Source of the DNA: Cladosporium sp. IMV 00045
Taxonomy: Eukaryota > Ascomycota > Dothideomycetes > Cladosporiales > Cladosporiaceae
Length of the DNA stretch: 42,602 nucleotides
Direction of reading: 5' to 3'
Assembly (NCBI GenBank): GCA_001931905.2
Contig: MSJI02000333.1
Coordinates: 1 to 42,602 of the forward strand
Shown here: piece after piece, positions 10,402-20,799 of the stretch
How the letters are laid out: every line of letters starts with the position of its first letter
Numbering within the stretch: the stretch's first letter is position 1
Position numbers and translations under genes: made by a program
The notes under the pieces: generated by a model
What the model was told of the DNA's origin: nothing
Seen by the model: the letters and a program-made list of their open reading frames with translations, nothing else
Database searches by the model: none

Positions 10402-12933
10402 ATGGCTTCCTACACCTACTCCCAGTTCGTTCCAGACGGAACCAACACTCGGCCCAGCGAATGCCCAAGCAGCCGCGTCGAACAAGGCCTAGACCTACCT
10501 CACCCCAAAGAGCTCGAAGTCGAAAAGATCCAGCATCTAGCGAGTGGCTTCTCCCACGACATCTTCAACACCTGGCACAAGCTCAACGGCATCCTCAAAT
10601 GCCACGAGTCCTTCATCCAAAAGCGCTGGCTCAAGAAGACCACCAAGCAGCGCGAGAGGGTCCTCCTCATCGCTGAGCCAAATATTCCTCGCCCGCACCG
10701 GCCTGATTTCGAGGCCTTCAGAATGCTCGTGAATCGCAGACCCATCCGCGACGTGCCATGCAGCGCAGAGGCGCACCTCACACCCCAGATCAACCTCGCA
10801 GACCTCGCTACAGGCCACAACTTTCTCCTCTTCGTCAACTCGCGCGGTCGCAACCCGCCTGGGATGTTCGCGCCGACGGAAATGGAGAGGGCGCATTTGG
10901 GCCTGGACTGGAAGACGCGGCTGGAAAGCGAAGGGCACGCCATGTTTTTCCACGGCGACACCCCGGCAGACTATGGCAGCGTGGTGGAGATGTCAAGCTT
11001 GGGAAGCCAGGCGGCGTCCTCCCACGGCTACAATCCGATTTACGGCCTCATGATCCTCGAGATCCAGCAGAGGGTCTATAGCTTTCTCCTGCGCTGTGCG
11101 CAGGGCGTCTTGCACGACATCGAGACCGACGACCTCACATCGGTTCCCGAAGAACCCGAGCCGCCAGCGCTGCCTGGATGGGTTGCACCGGGAGATTTGG
11201 AGAATATCATGCAGATCAACGTCGAAGCGGACTACCGCAAGCCGCAGGAGGATCTCTCCAGAATCAAATTGCTGGTGGATGGACGCCGACTCGCTGCTGA
11301 GGACCACGTGATGTCGCTGCGCGAAGACCCCGGGTACTTCCTCGAAAGTCTGAAGGAGACCAAAGAATACTACACCAGGCACGAGGACAGTTGTTCCTCG
11401 AAGTGTTCCGCGGATTGCTGGCGCTCTGTCGCCGCGCAGATGCTCGGGAGGGCTCTGGATTCACTTCACAGGTGGACCTGGCTGACGGAGAAACTCAACA
11501 CCATGCGCCCCCTGCAGGAACAGATCGTGCGCGCCGACGGCACCACGCTCCGCTTGGAAGGCAAGGACGAATTCGAGATGGTGGTGCTCTGCAAAGTCGT
11601 CGAATGCTCCATCAACATGTCGATGTGGAAGCTGCGCATCACGGTGCCGAGATCCTCCGGCCTGCGCGGCGGTTTCTGGCCACCACACGACCCAGACATC
11701 TGCCAGGGGAAGAAAATGCACCGCGGCTGCGACAGCGAGTGGAACATGAAGGCCTCCATGACGGCAACGCAAGCGCGCGTCGCGGAGAACTTCTACAGCC
11801 TCACGGGCGAGGAACCGCACTTCCGCTTCGTGCACAAGGTCAGGTCGATGGTGCAGGAGACGCACTGCATGCTGGAGAACGACAAGGCCGCGCGCGACCT
11901 CGTCGACGAGTGCCTCCTCAAAGACTTCTTCGACCTCGCCGTCCTCGCCGACTTGCAGCACTGCTTCACGACTTTCCATCCGTACTGCAGATCGTGGGCT
12001 CTCGCTGGCGTCCCGGACGATCCGTACCTGACAGAAGTCGCGGACAGCTTCTGCCACTCCTCCGACGGCCTCAGAGAAGCTGTGGGTCAGGCTTGCGAGA
12101 TGCTGGACACGCTGGGCAAACCGCTCGACGGACGCTTCAACTACCCTGCCGATAAGCGTCGCACGGCGGAGACGGTCAAGCAGATGCAGAGCGCCGAGCT
12201 CGCTCTCAACGAGTTCTGGGAGGAGCTGGTCGAGCTCATGCCGTGCTACGGGGTGAGTCTCGATTCCATGCTCGAGCACCACCTCACCAGCGATTTGAGC
12301 AAGCTCCACATCACGGAGGACTGGAAGGGGGAGCCGACGAAGGCGCAAGCGAAGTCGCAAGCGAAGACGCCGCGCAGCTCTGCAGAGCACTCCGGCTTCC
12401 ACGACCACCACTTCGGCACCATGCCCTTCAGCGGTTCGAAAGAAAACAAGAAAACCGAACTCACCGCACCAGCAAAGTCCAAGCCCAAAACCCGCGGCAA
12501 ACCCAACAACAACAACTCCAACGAAGACAACACCAACGTCCCCGCCCTCCCCTTCCTCCCCGCCCCAACCCCCCACCCCATCCCCCCATCCACACCCATC
12601 CCCCTCCCCCGCCGCACCTACAAAGTCCTCTCCGCCCTGCTCCCCACCTCCTCCACCGCGCCGCGCGAAATCGCCTGGCGCGAACTCCTGCACGCTTTCA
12701 GCAGCCTGGGCCTCATACCTGAAAAACTTTACGGCAGCGTGTGGATTTTCAAACCCCTGCCGAGAGGACACGCGGATTTGAAAGTGGACGTGAGTCGGTC
12801 GATTCAGTTCCACGAACCGAAGGATGTGAGGCGTGGGGGCAAGATTGATGTTAAGATGGTGAGGAGGTTGGGGGGAAGGTTGAAGAGGGCTTTTGGGTGG
12901 GGGGGAGATTGGTTTTGCGAGGGGGTTGCTTGA
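10402..12933 (+). CDS. Conserved-looking fungal protein of unknown function, 843 residues, intronless
   Basis: The start is an ATG in good context (CACCATGGC). I do not recognise a named function. Residues ~35-660 are a continuous, mostly helical-looking globular region. It includes MFAPTEMERAHLGLDW and LMILEIQQRVYSFLLRCAQ, plus a Cys cluster (CSSKCSADCW) near residue 335 that might bind metal. Residues ~640-730 are low-complexity, with Asn and Pro runs. Residues ~740-843 form a compact C-terminal domain: WRELLHAFSSLGL, LYGSVWIFKP, SIQFHEPK, then a basic helix ending in KRAFGW. That order (helix, Gly-Ser strand, His-containing strand, basic helix) is similar to HicA-type RNA-binding folds, which is my inference. 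No signal peptide or membrane segment is seen. A long ORF opposite it is a GC-rich shadow. The gene is likely real from length and context. Confidence 0.85.
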   Translation: MASYTYSQFVPDGTNTRPSECPSSRVEQGLDLPHPKELEVEKIQHLASGFSHDIFNTWHKLNGILKCHESFIQKRWLKKTTKQRERVLLIAEPNIPRPHRPDFEAFRMLVNRRPIRDVPCSAEAHLTPQINLADLATGHNFLLFVNSRGRNPPGMFAPTEMERAHLGLDWKTRLESEGHAMFFHGDTPADYGSVVEMSSLGSQAASSHGYNPIYGLMILEIQQRVYSFLLRCAQGVLHDIETDDLTSVPEEPEPPALPGWVAPGDLENIMQINVEADYRKPQEDLSRIKLLVDGRRLAAEDHVMSLREDPGYFLESLKETKEYYTRHEDSCSSKCSADCWRSVAAQMLGRALDSLHRWTWLTEKLNTMRPLQEQIVRADGTTLRLEGKDEFEMVVLCKVVECSINMSMWKLRITVPRSSGLRGGFWPPHDPDICQGKKMHRGCDSEWNMKASMTATQARVAENFYSLTGEEPHFRFVHKVRSMVQETHCMLENDKAARDLVDECLLKDFFDLAVLADLQHCFTTFHPYCRSWALAGVPDDPYLTEVADSFCHSSDGLREAVGQACEMLDTLGKPLDGRFNYPADKRRTAETVKQMQSAELALNEFWEELVELMPCYGVSLDSMLEHHLTSDLSKLHITEDWKGEPTKAQAKSQAKTPRSSAEHSGFHDHHFGTMPFSGSKENKKTELTAPAKSKPKTRGKPNNNNSNEDNTNVPALPFLPAPTPHPIPPSTPIPLPRRTYKVLSALLPTSSTAPREIAWRELLHAFSSLGLIPEKLYGSVWIFKPLPRGHADLKVDVSRSIQFHEPKDVRRGGKIDVKMVRRLGGRLKRAFGWGGDWFCEGVA

Positions 12934-14849
12934 GGGGATTGTACTGGATTGGCTGGAACCGGATTGACTGGATTGACTGGATCGACTGGACTGATTGAAT
13001 GGTAGGTTTCATTTCTTCTTTTTCTTTTTCTTTTCTTGTTTTGGCGATGGCGATGGGGATGGGGATGGGTTGGAGTGGGTTTGGGGAAGGAGTGCGTTTG
13101 GAGAAGGAGAGGAGGGTCTAGGGAGGGATTGTAATGATGGATCGGGGCTTGGGCATGGCTCTGTCGAAGGACGGGAAGGGGGATGTGAAGGAAAATGAAC
13201 AAGGCCTAGATGACCTGACGCGATTGGAGATCGTGTTGATTTTGGCTACTAACCACAAAAGCCCCTCTGGATGTTCGAAAGTTTCGTTGCTAAGGCTTGA
13301 CCGACCGACGACTACGAAAGATTACTGCTGCACTCACTACTGCATGTGCGGTCGGTGGAGCTCTCTCAGGCAGCAGGATTCTCTTGCGGATTATGCCGGC
13401 TTGCTCTGGATGACGAGGCTCAGACACGACGGACGTCTCTTTGCTTTTACCTTTTTCTTTTTTCTCTTGGTTTTATGGAGGGTCAATGGCGTGAAGGGTG
13501 CGTTTCAGCCATGTCACCATTGGAGAGCTTGCGTGGACTCGGTTTTCTACCTTCATAGCTTTGCGGTGTTGTGGCTTGGAGATGATGAGAGATGAGAGCT
13601 GAAATCCGATGTTGTACGATACCACAAAGCTACGATGATTAATGCAAGAAGACGTCCTACTACGATTCTGTTCTTCCAAATTTCGCCAAAACCTATGCGC
13701 AGGGCGTTTTTGCCTTGTAATCATTGTAGACGTGTGTTGCAGACTACCATCGCAAATGTCGGACATTATCCAGCTTGGCGTTTGCAATAATGATCAGGAG
13801 GAGGAGCGATGAACGAGGCTTGGAGGGCTGACGACTTTGAGGCTTACGTATGGGCGGCATGGAAGAGGAGGGGAGCGGTGTTGGAATCACGACCTCTTAA
13901 AAACTCCGTCCGGCAAGGCTTTGATGTATGAGCTGCGCGGCCGTGGAAGTCTAAATAGTCATGATCAGTGAGATGGATGAGGAATTAGGTTTTTTTGCCG
14001 ATGTTGCTTGTATCAGAAAGTGTAATTTGCTAGGTACTACCTTGCAACATTACACCAACATGTTATTTACCATGGACATGTAATAAACGTCTGCCGTCAG
14101 ATTATTATTCCAGGCAGCCGGATAGCCATTCACAGTCAGCGAGCCCCTGCTTCTCTTCCTTCGGATGGCACTTCGCATTCTTTCGGGTGGTTCGACTGTT
14201 GTTGCCAAAGATAGAAACAGGATGGCGGATGGCGGATTGCGAGGCGGGGAGCAGAGAAGAAATAGTGGAGACATACAATTGGACCGTCATAGCCGCAATG
14301 CAAGTCATGCATGGATGATGTTTGTTATACTGTATGATTGGTTGATTCGTTTTACTTTCCTCACTGACTATATGGCATCCGCGTGGCCATGCGAACTGCT
14401 GCTTCACCCAAACCCATCCACGCAAGACATTTCGTCTCACTCGGCACTGCCTCGTGGAGACTGTTGCTGCTGCTGAGCACCTGCCTTCTGCTGCCGGCCA
14501 AGCCTCCCAAGGCGACGACATTCTTCCTCCCCTCCGTCTTCCGGCAAGGGAAAGGTAATAACATCCTCGACTATTCTTATTATCCCTACTCTTCCTACTG
14601 TACCAAACTCCCTTCTCTTATTTGTCGTCGCATCCACCACCACCACTTCTCCAGAAAGACCCTTCTACTACAAACGTCACTGCAGGAAACCTCTGTGAAA
14701 CACGGTTGACCTCACTTCCCGTGTTTGCCTGTCTCTGATTTGAACCCTCCACGTGCCTCTTCACAATCTCTTCGCAGAGACGCTGTCACATCGAAACCAC
14801 CCTCTGCTCAACCCAACGCCCGACGCGACTTGCACTACCACCAACAACC
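12934..14849. other. Long intergenic region
   Basis: About 1.9 kb lies between the 843- and 519-residue genes. Apart from the minisatellite and the adjacent pyrimidine and GATGGG tracts I see nothing I can name. ORFs of 60-150 codons occur on both strands, but they have no domains, biased composition and no paired splice sites. The last few hundred bases are C-rich and probably form the promoter and leader of the next gene. Confidence 0.55.
12936..13002 (+). repeat. GGATTGACT minisatellite directly after a stop codon
   Basis: Units of 9-10 bases related to GGATTGACT are repeated about six times, starting three bases after the stop of the 843-residue gene. They are followed by a C/T-rich tract with TTTTTC runs and then a GATGGG-rich stretch to about 13070. 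Confidence 0.75.
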
Positions 14850-16409
14850 ATGCTCGACGAGAATCTACCCGCATTCTTCCTCAAACCCTCGCCCGACGGC
14901 ATCAAACACCACCGCGCATTCTACCTCTCACATCACGGCTCCGATCCCGAACCGGCCTACGCCTTGCAACACGCCGACCCAGCATCTCCCTCCGCCAGCC
15001 ACAAAAACTGCTACGCCGCCGCCCTCTTCGATGCATACAACCGCGAAGTCCTCTACGGCGAAGTTCTCGCGCGCCCTCTCTGGAACCAACCGACCTTGTC
15101 GCAAGAGGAGATTCGACGGAATGGAGGAGTCCCGCCTCCACCGCTTCCAGTGCTCCCGCACGATTTCTACGTCCAACTGTACAACCCCGACCAGCAGATC
15201 AAATGCGAGGTGAAAGAGGGCAAGTGGGGTTCCAGTGATAGCTACGAGTTCAGCATGCCCGAGACTTCATTCAGGACGCCTTCCGCCAGCAACCTGGACA
15301 AGGGCCAGGACGATCCTTCCAGTCTTACCGTCACGCCCAAGATCAACTTTGTCTGGCGCAAGGAGAGCAGGTTGAGCAAGGACTTCACCTGCTATATGAC
15401 CGGCAAGAGCACGGACACGGAGAAGAAGAAGTCGAAGAAGGACCCGGACATCGCCATTGCGCTGTGGAGGAGTCTGCGAGAAATGACCATCTATGAGTCG
15501 AACCTCGGCAGAGTCGACATCGAAGACCCCAAGGGCCTGGAAGTCGTCCTCCTCCTCAGCGCCGTCGTGGTCAAAGACCTCTACTTCTCCAGCAAAGACC
15601 GCATGGGCGAAGTCTTCAACATCACCGACACCGGTCCACACAAGCTCATCCCCGGCGGCCGCAAACTCTCCAACCCGCCCGCGACCCATCCCTCCATCGC
15701 CCCACCGCGCACCACCCTCGCGCCCGCCGTCCAACCCCCCACCCCAAACGACATCAAACGCACCTCCCTCCCGCGCCTCCAAACCACGCCTCCCAAGTCC
15801 CAGACCCGCCCTCCCCCCCTCGCCGACCCCCGCGCCCAATGGGAGCTAGACGCCGAAACCGCCCGCCTGCGCGCCCAAGCACAAGCCGAAGCCCGCGCCT
15901 CGGAACGCCAACGCCTCGAGCGCGAAAAAGCCGACGAAGCCGAGCGTCGCCGCTTACAGCACATGGTCGAGGAAGAAGAACGCCAAGCCCGCCGCAAGCA
16001 AGCCGACATCGAGCGCGAAACAGACCGCCTGCGCAGGAAATACGGCGTCACGCCCTCGCCCGCGCCCGCGCCTGCGCCGCCCGCCCGCCCTTCGCGCCAG
16101 AGATACAACGGCTCGCACATGCAGACTATCCCGCAGCACTCTCTCGCGCCGCCGGTGACGTCTTCGTCGTCGCGGCCGCGCACCAGCAGCGGTGCCGGTG
16201 GTGGTGGGGCCAGGATGGGCAGCAATGGCTTGTACATCAACCCTTCGGCCAGCTCGAGCGCGGTTGTCATGTCGGGCGCGAATCCGGGGACGAAGCCTGG
16301 TGGTTCACTGAAGCCGCAGAAGAAGAAGAGTAGTTTTTTCGGCCTGAGGAGTTCGAGCGATGATGGCGAGCAGAGGAGGTTGGCGAAGAAGAGTTCGGCT
16401 ATGTGGTGA
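14850..16409 (+). CDS. Fungal protein of unknown function with a C-terminal coiled coil, 519 residues
   Basis: The start is an ATG in context ACCATGC. I recognise no named domain. Residues 1-~270 look globular. They carry NCYAAALFDAYNREVLYGEV, a DFYVQLYNPDQQIKCEVKEG strand-rich part, NFVWRKESRLSKDFTCYM, and a final VEVVLLLSAVVVKDLYF-like helix (as read: GLEVVLLLSAVVVKDLYFS). Residues ~275-325 are Pro-rich. Residues ~328-405 are highly charged with Arg, Glu, Ala and Gln (RAQAQAEARASERQRLEREK and onward), a strong coiled-coil or single-helix candidate. The tail is Ser/Pro-rich and ends in a basic patch (KKKSSFFGLRSS) and SSAMW. The N-terminal half looks like a phospholipid-scramblase or LURP-like strand-rich protein only in a general way; I would not name it so. 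It has no intron, signal peptide or membrane span. Confidence 0.83.
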   Translation: MLDENLPAFFLKPSPDGIKHHRAFYLSHHGSDPEPAYALQHADPASPSASHKNCYAAALFDAYNREVLYGEVLARPLWNQPTLSQEEIRRNGGVPPPPLPVLPHDFYVQLYNPDQQIKCEVKEGKWGSSDSYEFSMPETSFRTPSASNLDKGQDDPSSLTVTPKINFVWRKESRLSKDFTCYMTGKSTDTEKKKSKKDPDIAIALWRSLREMTIYESNLGRVDIEDPKGLEVVLLLSAVVVKDLYFSSKDRMGEVFNITDTGPHKLIPGGRKLSNPPATHPSIAPPRTTLAPAVQPPTPNDIKRTSLPRLQTTPPKSQTRPPPLADPRAQWELDAETARLRAQAQAEARASERQRLEREKADEAERRRLQHMVEEEERQARRKQADIERETDRLRRKYGVTPSPAPAPAPPARPSRQRYNGSHMQTIPQHSLAPPVTSSSSRPRTSSGAGGGGARMGSNGLYINPSASSSAVVMSGANPGTKPGGSLKPQKKKSSFFGLRSSSDDGEQRRLAKKSSAMW

Positions 16410-17408
16410 TTTGCGATTTTGCGTGGGATTGGCGGTGGTGGTGCTGGAGCTGGAGGTGATGTGGTTTGCACCTTTCGTGCTCTTTTTCATCGTCTGTTTT
16501 GGTTGCTTAGCGAGGAGTTTCCTGGATACCCCCATCATATATCTCTTTTTTTGTTCTCATGGATCTGCATTCCTTTCACCGTACAAATTAGGACGTTCAA
16601 TGCATTTGAGTGCAATTACTACCAACTTCCATCTGGCGTGATGTTCTGTTTACATCTATGTACGCGTGTGTCACGCTAGGGTTGGAACGCAAGAATGCGC
16701 GAGCTATCACTCTTTTTTCTCGAAAAATTTTACGTTTCTCCGTTCAACTCTTTGAGTTGATCATGTCGCATCACTCCGGCCGCTTCCATGTCTGTTTGGA
16801 GGGTCGTACGTCGATTGAGATTGAAACGAGGACAACGCTGGATTTGACGTTGGTCGCTTGGGTGTGATTTTTGTGAGAAGCTGTTGTTATCACCGTATTA
16901 TTCAATCTTATTATCATTTCCTCCCTTGTTTTTCTTCAACATTGCATTGCTTGGAATGCAAAGTAACAGGTGAGGTGCGATGTAGAAGTCGTTGATTCTT
17001 CAAATTTCAAACTAGATTTATCTGCGTGAACGTGGGATATCACCACAACGACCAGGAATTCCATGCTTGGTGCGCAGAGAGAGAGGACTCGTGAAGTTTC
17101 CAGCTCGGGACGATCGATTTTTATTTTCTGCCCCGAAGGAAACGATCTAATCAGCTACATGTCTAGAACAAGGCACGAGGGAGTGAGATAGGAGACGACA
17201 GGGCAGTCAAACCCTAACCCTATTTACCCCAACTCATCACTCATCGTGTAGCAACCTTCTATCTTTGACCTCCCATGTCCATCATGAATGAATCACGTAG
17301 ACTCGCTCACACCTAACGAGAAGGACCGTGCTCGAGAAAACCCCCCCACCCCAGAGAACCTCAAGGAAAAGAAAAACGTAAAGAAACCTGGATTCGTAGT
17401 GAATGAAG
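16410..17408. other. Intergenic region between tail-to-tail genes
   Basis: About 1 kb lies between the 519-residue gene and the 3' end of the regulator gene. No supported gene is seen. It is AT-rich in the first half and contains a two-unit telomere-like motif near 17212. It is a reasonable left boundary for the candidate cluster. Confidence 0.5.
17211..17223. repeat. Short telomere-like motif (two CCCTAA-type units)
   Basis: AACCCTAACCCTA is the complement of two TTAGGG units, the common telomere repeat of filamentous ascomycetes. Two units can occur by chance and do not by themselves indicate a former chromosome end. Confidence 0.45.
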
Positions 17409-19177
17409 TCAAGTCAACAAAATCGCCACCCACCTCGTCCCCACCTCCCTCCTCGCCTTTTCCGCCCTGCCCCTCTCAACCTCAACTTCTACCCCTTCCT
17501 TCCCCCTTAGCACATCGATCACAATCTCCAACGCAATCCCAATCCCCGGCGGTCCGCGCTCTCCTCCTCCCTCGATCTCCGCAGCGCGCACGCAGAAGTC
17601 CACACTGCGCGTGATATTTTGCACGCTGCGCAGCCAGGTTTCTTGCGTCGCGTGCGTGAGGAAATGGGTTGTGCGCGGCGTGGAGGGGAGAAGAGAGGCG
17701 AGCGTGCTGGGGAAGTGGGTGAGGAGGGTGGTGTGGATGGTGGTGAGGGCGGACCAGACCATGGTTTGGGTGGACCAGTGGAGGGTTAGAAGGGAGGCTG
17801 TGGGGAGAGAGGGGAAGTGGAGGGGTGGTTCGCTTGAGGGCTCTTCGTCTTCGTCTTCGAGGTGCTTTTCGGCTTCCCAGTAGAGTCTTTCACCCCTCTC
17901 TGCTGCGGCTGCTTCGAATTCGGCGTAGAGGTTCTCAAGATCTGCGTCGATGTCGAGCAGGCGGCTCAGGATTGTTAGGAGGGTTGGAAGGGTTTGCTGC
18001 AGGGGCTTGTGATGCAGGGTTTCGGCTTCGTGGAGGAGTTGGGGGCCGCGGGCGAGGATGTCTGCGAGGCGGTTGAAGTCGTCTTTGGGGTGGATTTGCC
18101 AGGGGATGGTGCACCATTCGCGCGTGCAGAGGAAGTTGGGGAGGCGTTGTTCGTAGGCGTAGAAGATCTGGGTTGGGAAGGAGGAGAGATGTCAGATGTG
18201 TTTGATCTTTTTGCGATTGGTACTGGGTCGGGAGGCAGTGATTCGAGCTAGAAGGCGCACCAGACTTACCCCATGTAGACGAAGAGCGAGGAACAACTCA
18301 TGCCCGACCCCTTCTCTGTGAGCCTTTGCCCCACGCATCTGCAACAAATTGACGCTCGCCCTTCGATGCCACGCATACGCCGCGCGACACTTGTCAGGAC
18401 ACTGGATGATCTCAAACACCGCCAACGCAAGACAAGCACCCAGCGTCTCATCTTCGAGAATAGCACCCGGCCTTCGCAACGCGGTGCGCACTTCGCTCAA
18501 ACCCTGGGCGTACAAGTGACGACTGAAATCGATCAAAGAAGGGTTGTTGGCGGCGTCTCCCCTCGCCAACCAGGCGGCGCAGCAGGCCAATGGTGAGGCT
18601 TTAAGTTGAGCGGTGCTGGTGGCGAAGTTTTGGAGGGTGGGGATCCAGATTCGGATGAGGCTTGTGTCGTCGGTGGGCTGGGTGTTGAAGTGTTGGAGGG
18701 CATGGGAGAGGAGTTGTTGTTGCATGGGGAGGATGTTGGAGAGCTGTTGCGGTATCGAGGGAATGAGAGATTCTGAGATGATGGCGGGTGGTGGTGTTGG
18801 TCTTGTTTGTACCATCGTCCAGTCTGAGGGAGGTTGCAAGAACAATTCATCCTCGGGTGTACTATTTTGTAAAGGCGTGACAACATCCTCCATACGATCC
18901 AGTCTAGTTTTGGCTTTGCGTTGGCTGACACGACCAGGACTAGGCTTCCGATATACTGTTTTGTGACTTCCAGGATCGTTGACGACAAAGGTAAAAGTGT
19001 TTGGGAACTGGCAGTCCTGCTTTTCTTGCTTGCATTGTGTACAAGTTGGTCGTCCCAAATCACACTATTCCAAATGAGCTGACATCTAGTAACCAGTCGA
19101 GACATGATCAAACGTACCGTCAGTCGACGCTTCTTGCACGCTTCGCAAGCGCGTGATCGCCTCGGGACGCCGACCAT
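17409..19177 (-). CDS. Zn2Cys6 fungal transcription factor, three exons
   Basis: This is a nuclear DNA-binding regulator of the Gal4-type binuclear cluster family. Exons on the minus strand are 19177-19118, 19064-18270 and 18167-17409. The introns are 53 and 102 bp (donors GTACGT and GTAAGT), giving 537 residues. The first intron falls inside the zinc cluster. After splicing the six cysteines are C11, C14, C21, C28, C31 and C38, spaced C-x2-C-x6-C-x6-C-x2-C-x6-C, with the usual basic KKRR after C14. A basic patch (SQRKAKTR) follows at about residue 65. The middle (~130-285) resembles the fungal-specific TF region, with LACCAAWLARGDA and ACLALAVFEIIQC. The C-terminal third is helical with an acidic stretch (EDEDEE). 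It is divergent from the membrane-protein gene and lies 8 kb from the NRPS, so it is the natural candidate cluster regulator. That is an inference from position. Confidence 0.92.
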
Positions 19178-19663
19178 ACTGTGAAGAGGCGAAATTACCA
19201 CCGAGCGATTTCGATGAGATTGTGGAGATCATGCTGATGAAGATTGAAGCCGTTTCTGGTCTCATTCTGAAAAGAAACGGTGGAAGCGCTTCTTCATGCC
19301 CTGCTTGTGGTTCGAGGTGGATCCTGTCACGTTGGTGCTAGTCTCAATGTGGTCATATTCCAGCTCAGCCGTTTGGGTACGTACCGCTCGCTTTCGCTTT
19401 CATTGGTTTGCCTTGTCTGCAGTGTCTGCCTTGTATTTGGCTTTGGAACCTCTAACCGCACTGGGTATCATTGGCATGATGTGGGATCAGACGCTATCAG
19501 GACCGTTAGAAAAATATGTGAGTTTCTTTGCGAGAAGGTAATCGATGGAAATGCTTAAATATCTAGGTCGGTCGTTTGTCATGGCGAAGGTGATACCTTG
19601 TTCGCATTGTGACCAATATTTGACCATTCGTTCATACCAACATCACTGTCAACAGCCGTCAGC
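19178..19663. other. Divergent promoter region, Zn2Cys6 regulator and membrane protein
   Basis: About 490 bases separate the two start codons. A hydrophobic reading frame of 81 codons (19296-19541) crosses it. I could not join it to either neighbour through splice sites that keep a frame, so I treat it as non-coding for now. Confidence 0.5.
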
Positions 19664-20664
19664 ATGCTATCTGCTCTGGCATCCGTCGGAGTAGCGACTC
19701 TCTGCTTTTATATACCGGCCTTGATCACATCATGCTTTTTGTGTTACAAACAGCTGAGATCTCCAGCACCGGCAGCGTGGTTTTTACTGGTTTTCGTCTG
19801 CTTGAGTGAGTGACGCGTCTTCGATACTGACATATTAACTACTGACATGTTCATAGTTCGCATTGCAGGCGCAGTGCTTTCGTTCCTCTATCCCAACCAC
19901 AATGTCGGAATCGACGCAGCTACTTTCGCCTTTCTCAGCGCCGGAGGATTGCCTTTGCTATTGATCATGACTCTCCTGCTGAACATCATGTACGTATCGT
20001 AACAGAATTTCTGTCAAATTTCCAAACACATGAAATATTAACGATCAACCAGCAAGAAATCCGATTTCCCCAACGCCAAAGCGTCCCACTACGGCATCGT
20101 CATTCTCCGCCTCATCTTCCTCGGAACACTAGTGTTGACAATCGCCGGTGTGCGCATGCGGGTGCAGGTCGACAGTCCTAGCGTGATGAGAATAGGTCAA
20201 GGATTGGCTGAAGCCGGATCGATCATGGCGTTCGTCCTGCTCGCAGTCTGCATTGGCGGCGAGGTGTTCGTCTGGGCGAGGCATGGAAATGCTTTGTCAT
20301 GCAGTAGTCGCGGGGTATGTGAATTCCACAATGTTGGAGACTCGTCAAGGACTGAATGATCGCTGACGAATACCTTCAGGTCTTGACCGGAAACTTGATC
20401 GCAAGTATGTTTCTGCTTGTCAGACTCATCTACTTCTGTCTCGCCATTTTCAGCGCAGATCATGTCGAGTCGATCTGGAACCCTCTCATAGGATCCGTGG
20501 CGGCGTTGGTGTGCATGGCGTTGCTTCCAGAGTTCCTGGTGTTAATGGTATATGCTTGGGTTGGGTGGACTATCGATGTTTCAAGAAACGATGAACAGAG
20601 CACGCGCGAAAGATCGCAGCAACAAGCATGGGACAAGGTCGAAAATGACGGAAGATTGGCGTAA
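19664..20664 (+). CDS. Seven-helix fungal integral membrane protein (DUF7702-like), four exons
   Basis: Exons are 19664-19805, 19857-19989, 20053-20314 and 20380-20664. The introns are 51, 63 and 65 bp (donors GTGAGT, GTACGT, GTATGT), giving 273 residues. The chain shows about seven hydrophobic helices, at roughly 5-27, 38-60, 70-91, 107-126, 140-165, 182-205 and 212-240. The N-terminus lies at the first helix and the C-terminus is polar and cytosolic-looking (STRERSQQQAWDK). The pattern VCLIRIAGAVLSFLYP around the first splice and the LSAGGLPLLLI stretch fit the uncharacterised fungal DUF7702 group as I remember it; the number should be checked. No enzyme motif is visible. It is divergent from the regulator and tail to tail with the ABC transporter (135 bases between stops). 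A role in the cluster is inferred from position only. Confidence 0.85.
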
Positions 20665-20799
20665 ACAAGAAGATGTTATTATCACGGACTCGTGAGCTGT
20701 AGACTATCATTACCCCTTTCCCTATGTATTGATACTTTTATTAACGGCAGATCTGTATGTGCCTATTTTTTTTTTTGTGAGGGTTTCCCCATATGCTTT

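Noticed and set aside
10086..10676. 196-codon ORF overlapping the start of the 843-residue gene
   Set aside because: It is in another frame, begins at a likely splice donor, and is His/Arg/Pro-rich. It is a shadow of the leader and the gene start.
11461..12813. 450-codon ORF antisense to the 843-residue gene
   Set aside because: Third-position GC richness of the sense gene removes stops opposite it. The product is a repetitive Val/Gly/Glu/Arg mixture with no domain, and the sense frame is the better gene.
13134..13595. 153-codon ORF in the intergenic region
   Set aside because: It has no domain, an odd composition and no conserved-looking blocks. It lies in repeat-flanked 3' sequence.
14105..14521. 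138-codon minus-strand ORF
   Set aside because: It has no domain or splice support and a mixed composition. It lies in the presumed promoter region of the 519-residue gene.
19296..19541. 81-codon hydrophobic ORF between regulator and membrane-protein genes
   Set aside because: Two possible helices are seen, but the nearby splice-like pair (GTACGT to CTGCAG, 46 bases) breaks the frame, and I could not link it to the downstream gene. Unsupported without RNA data.
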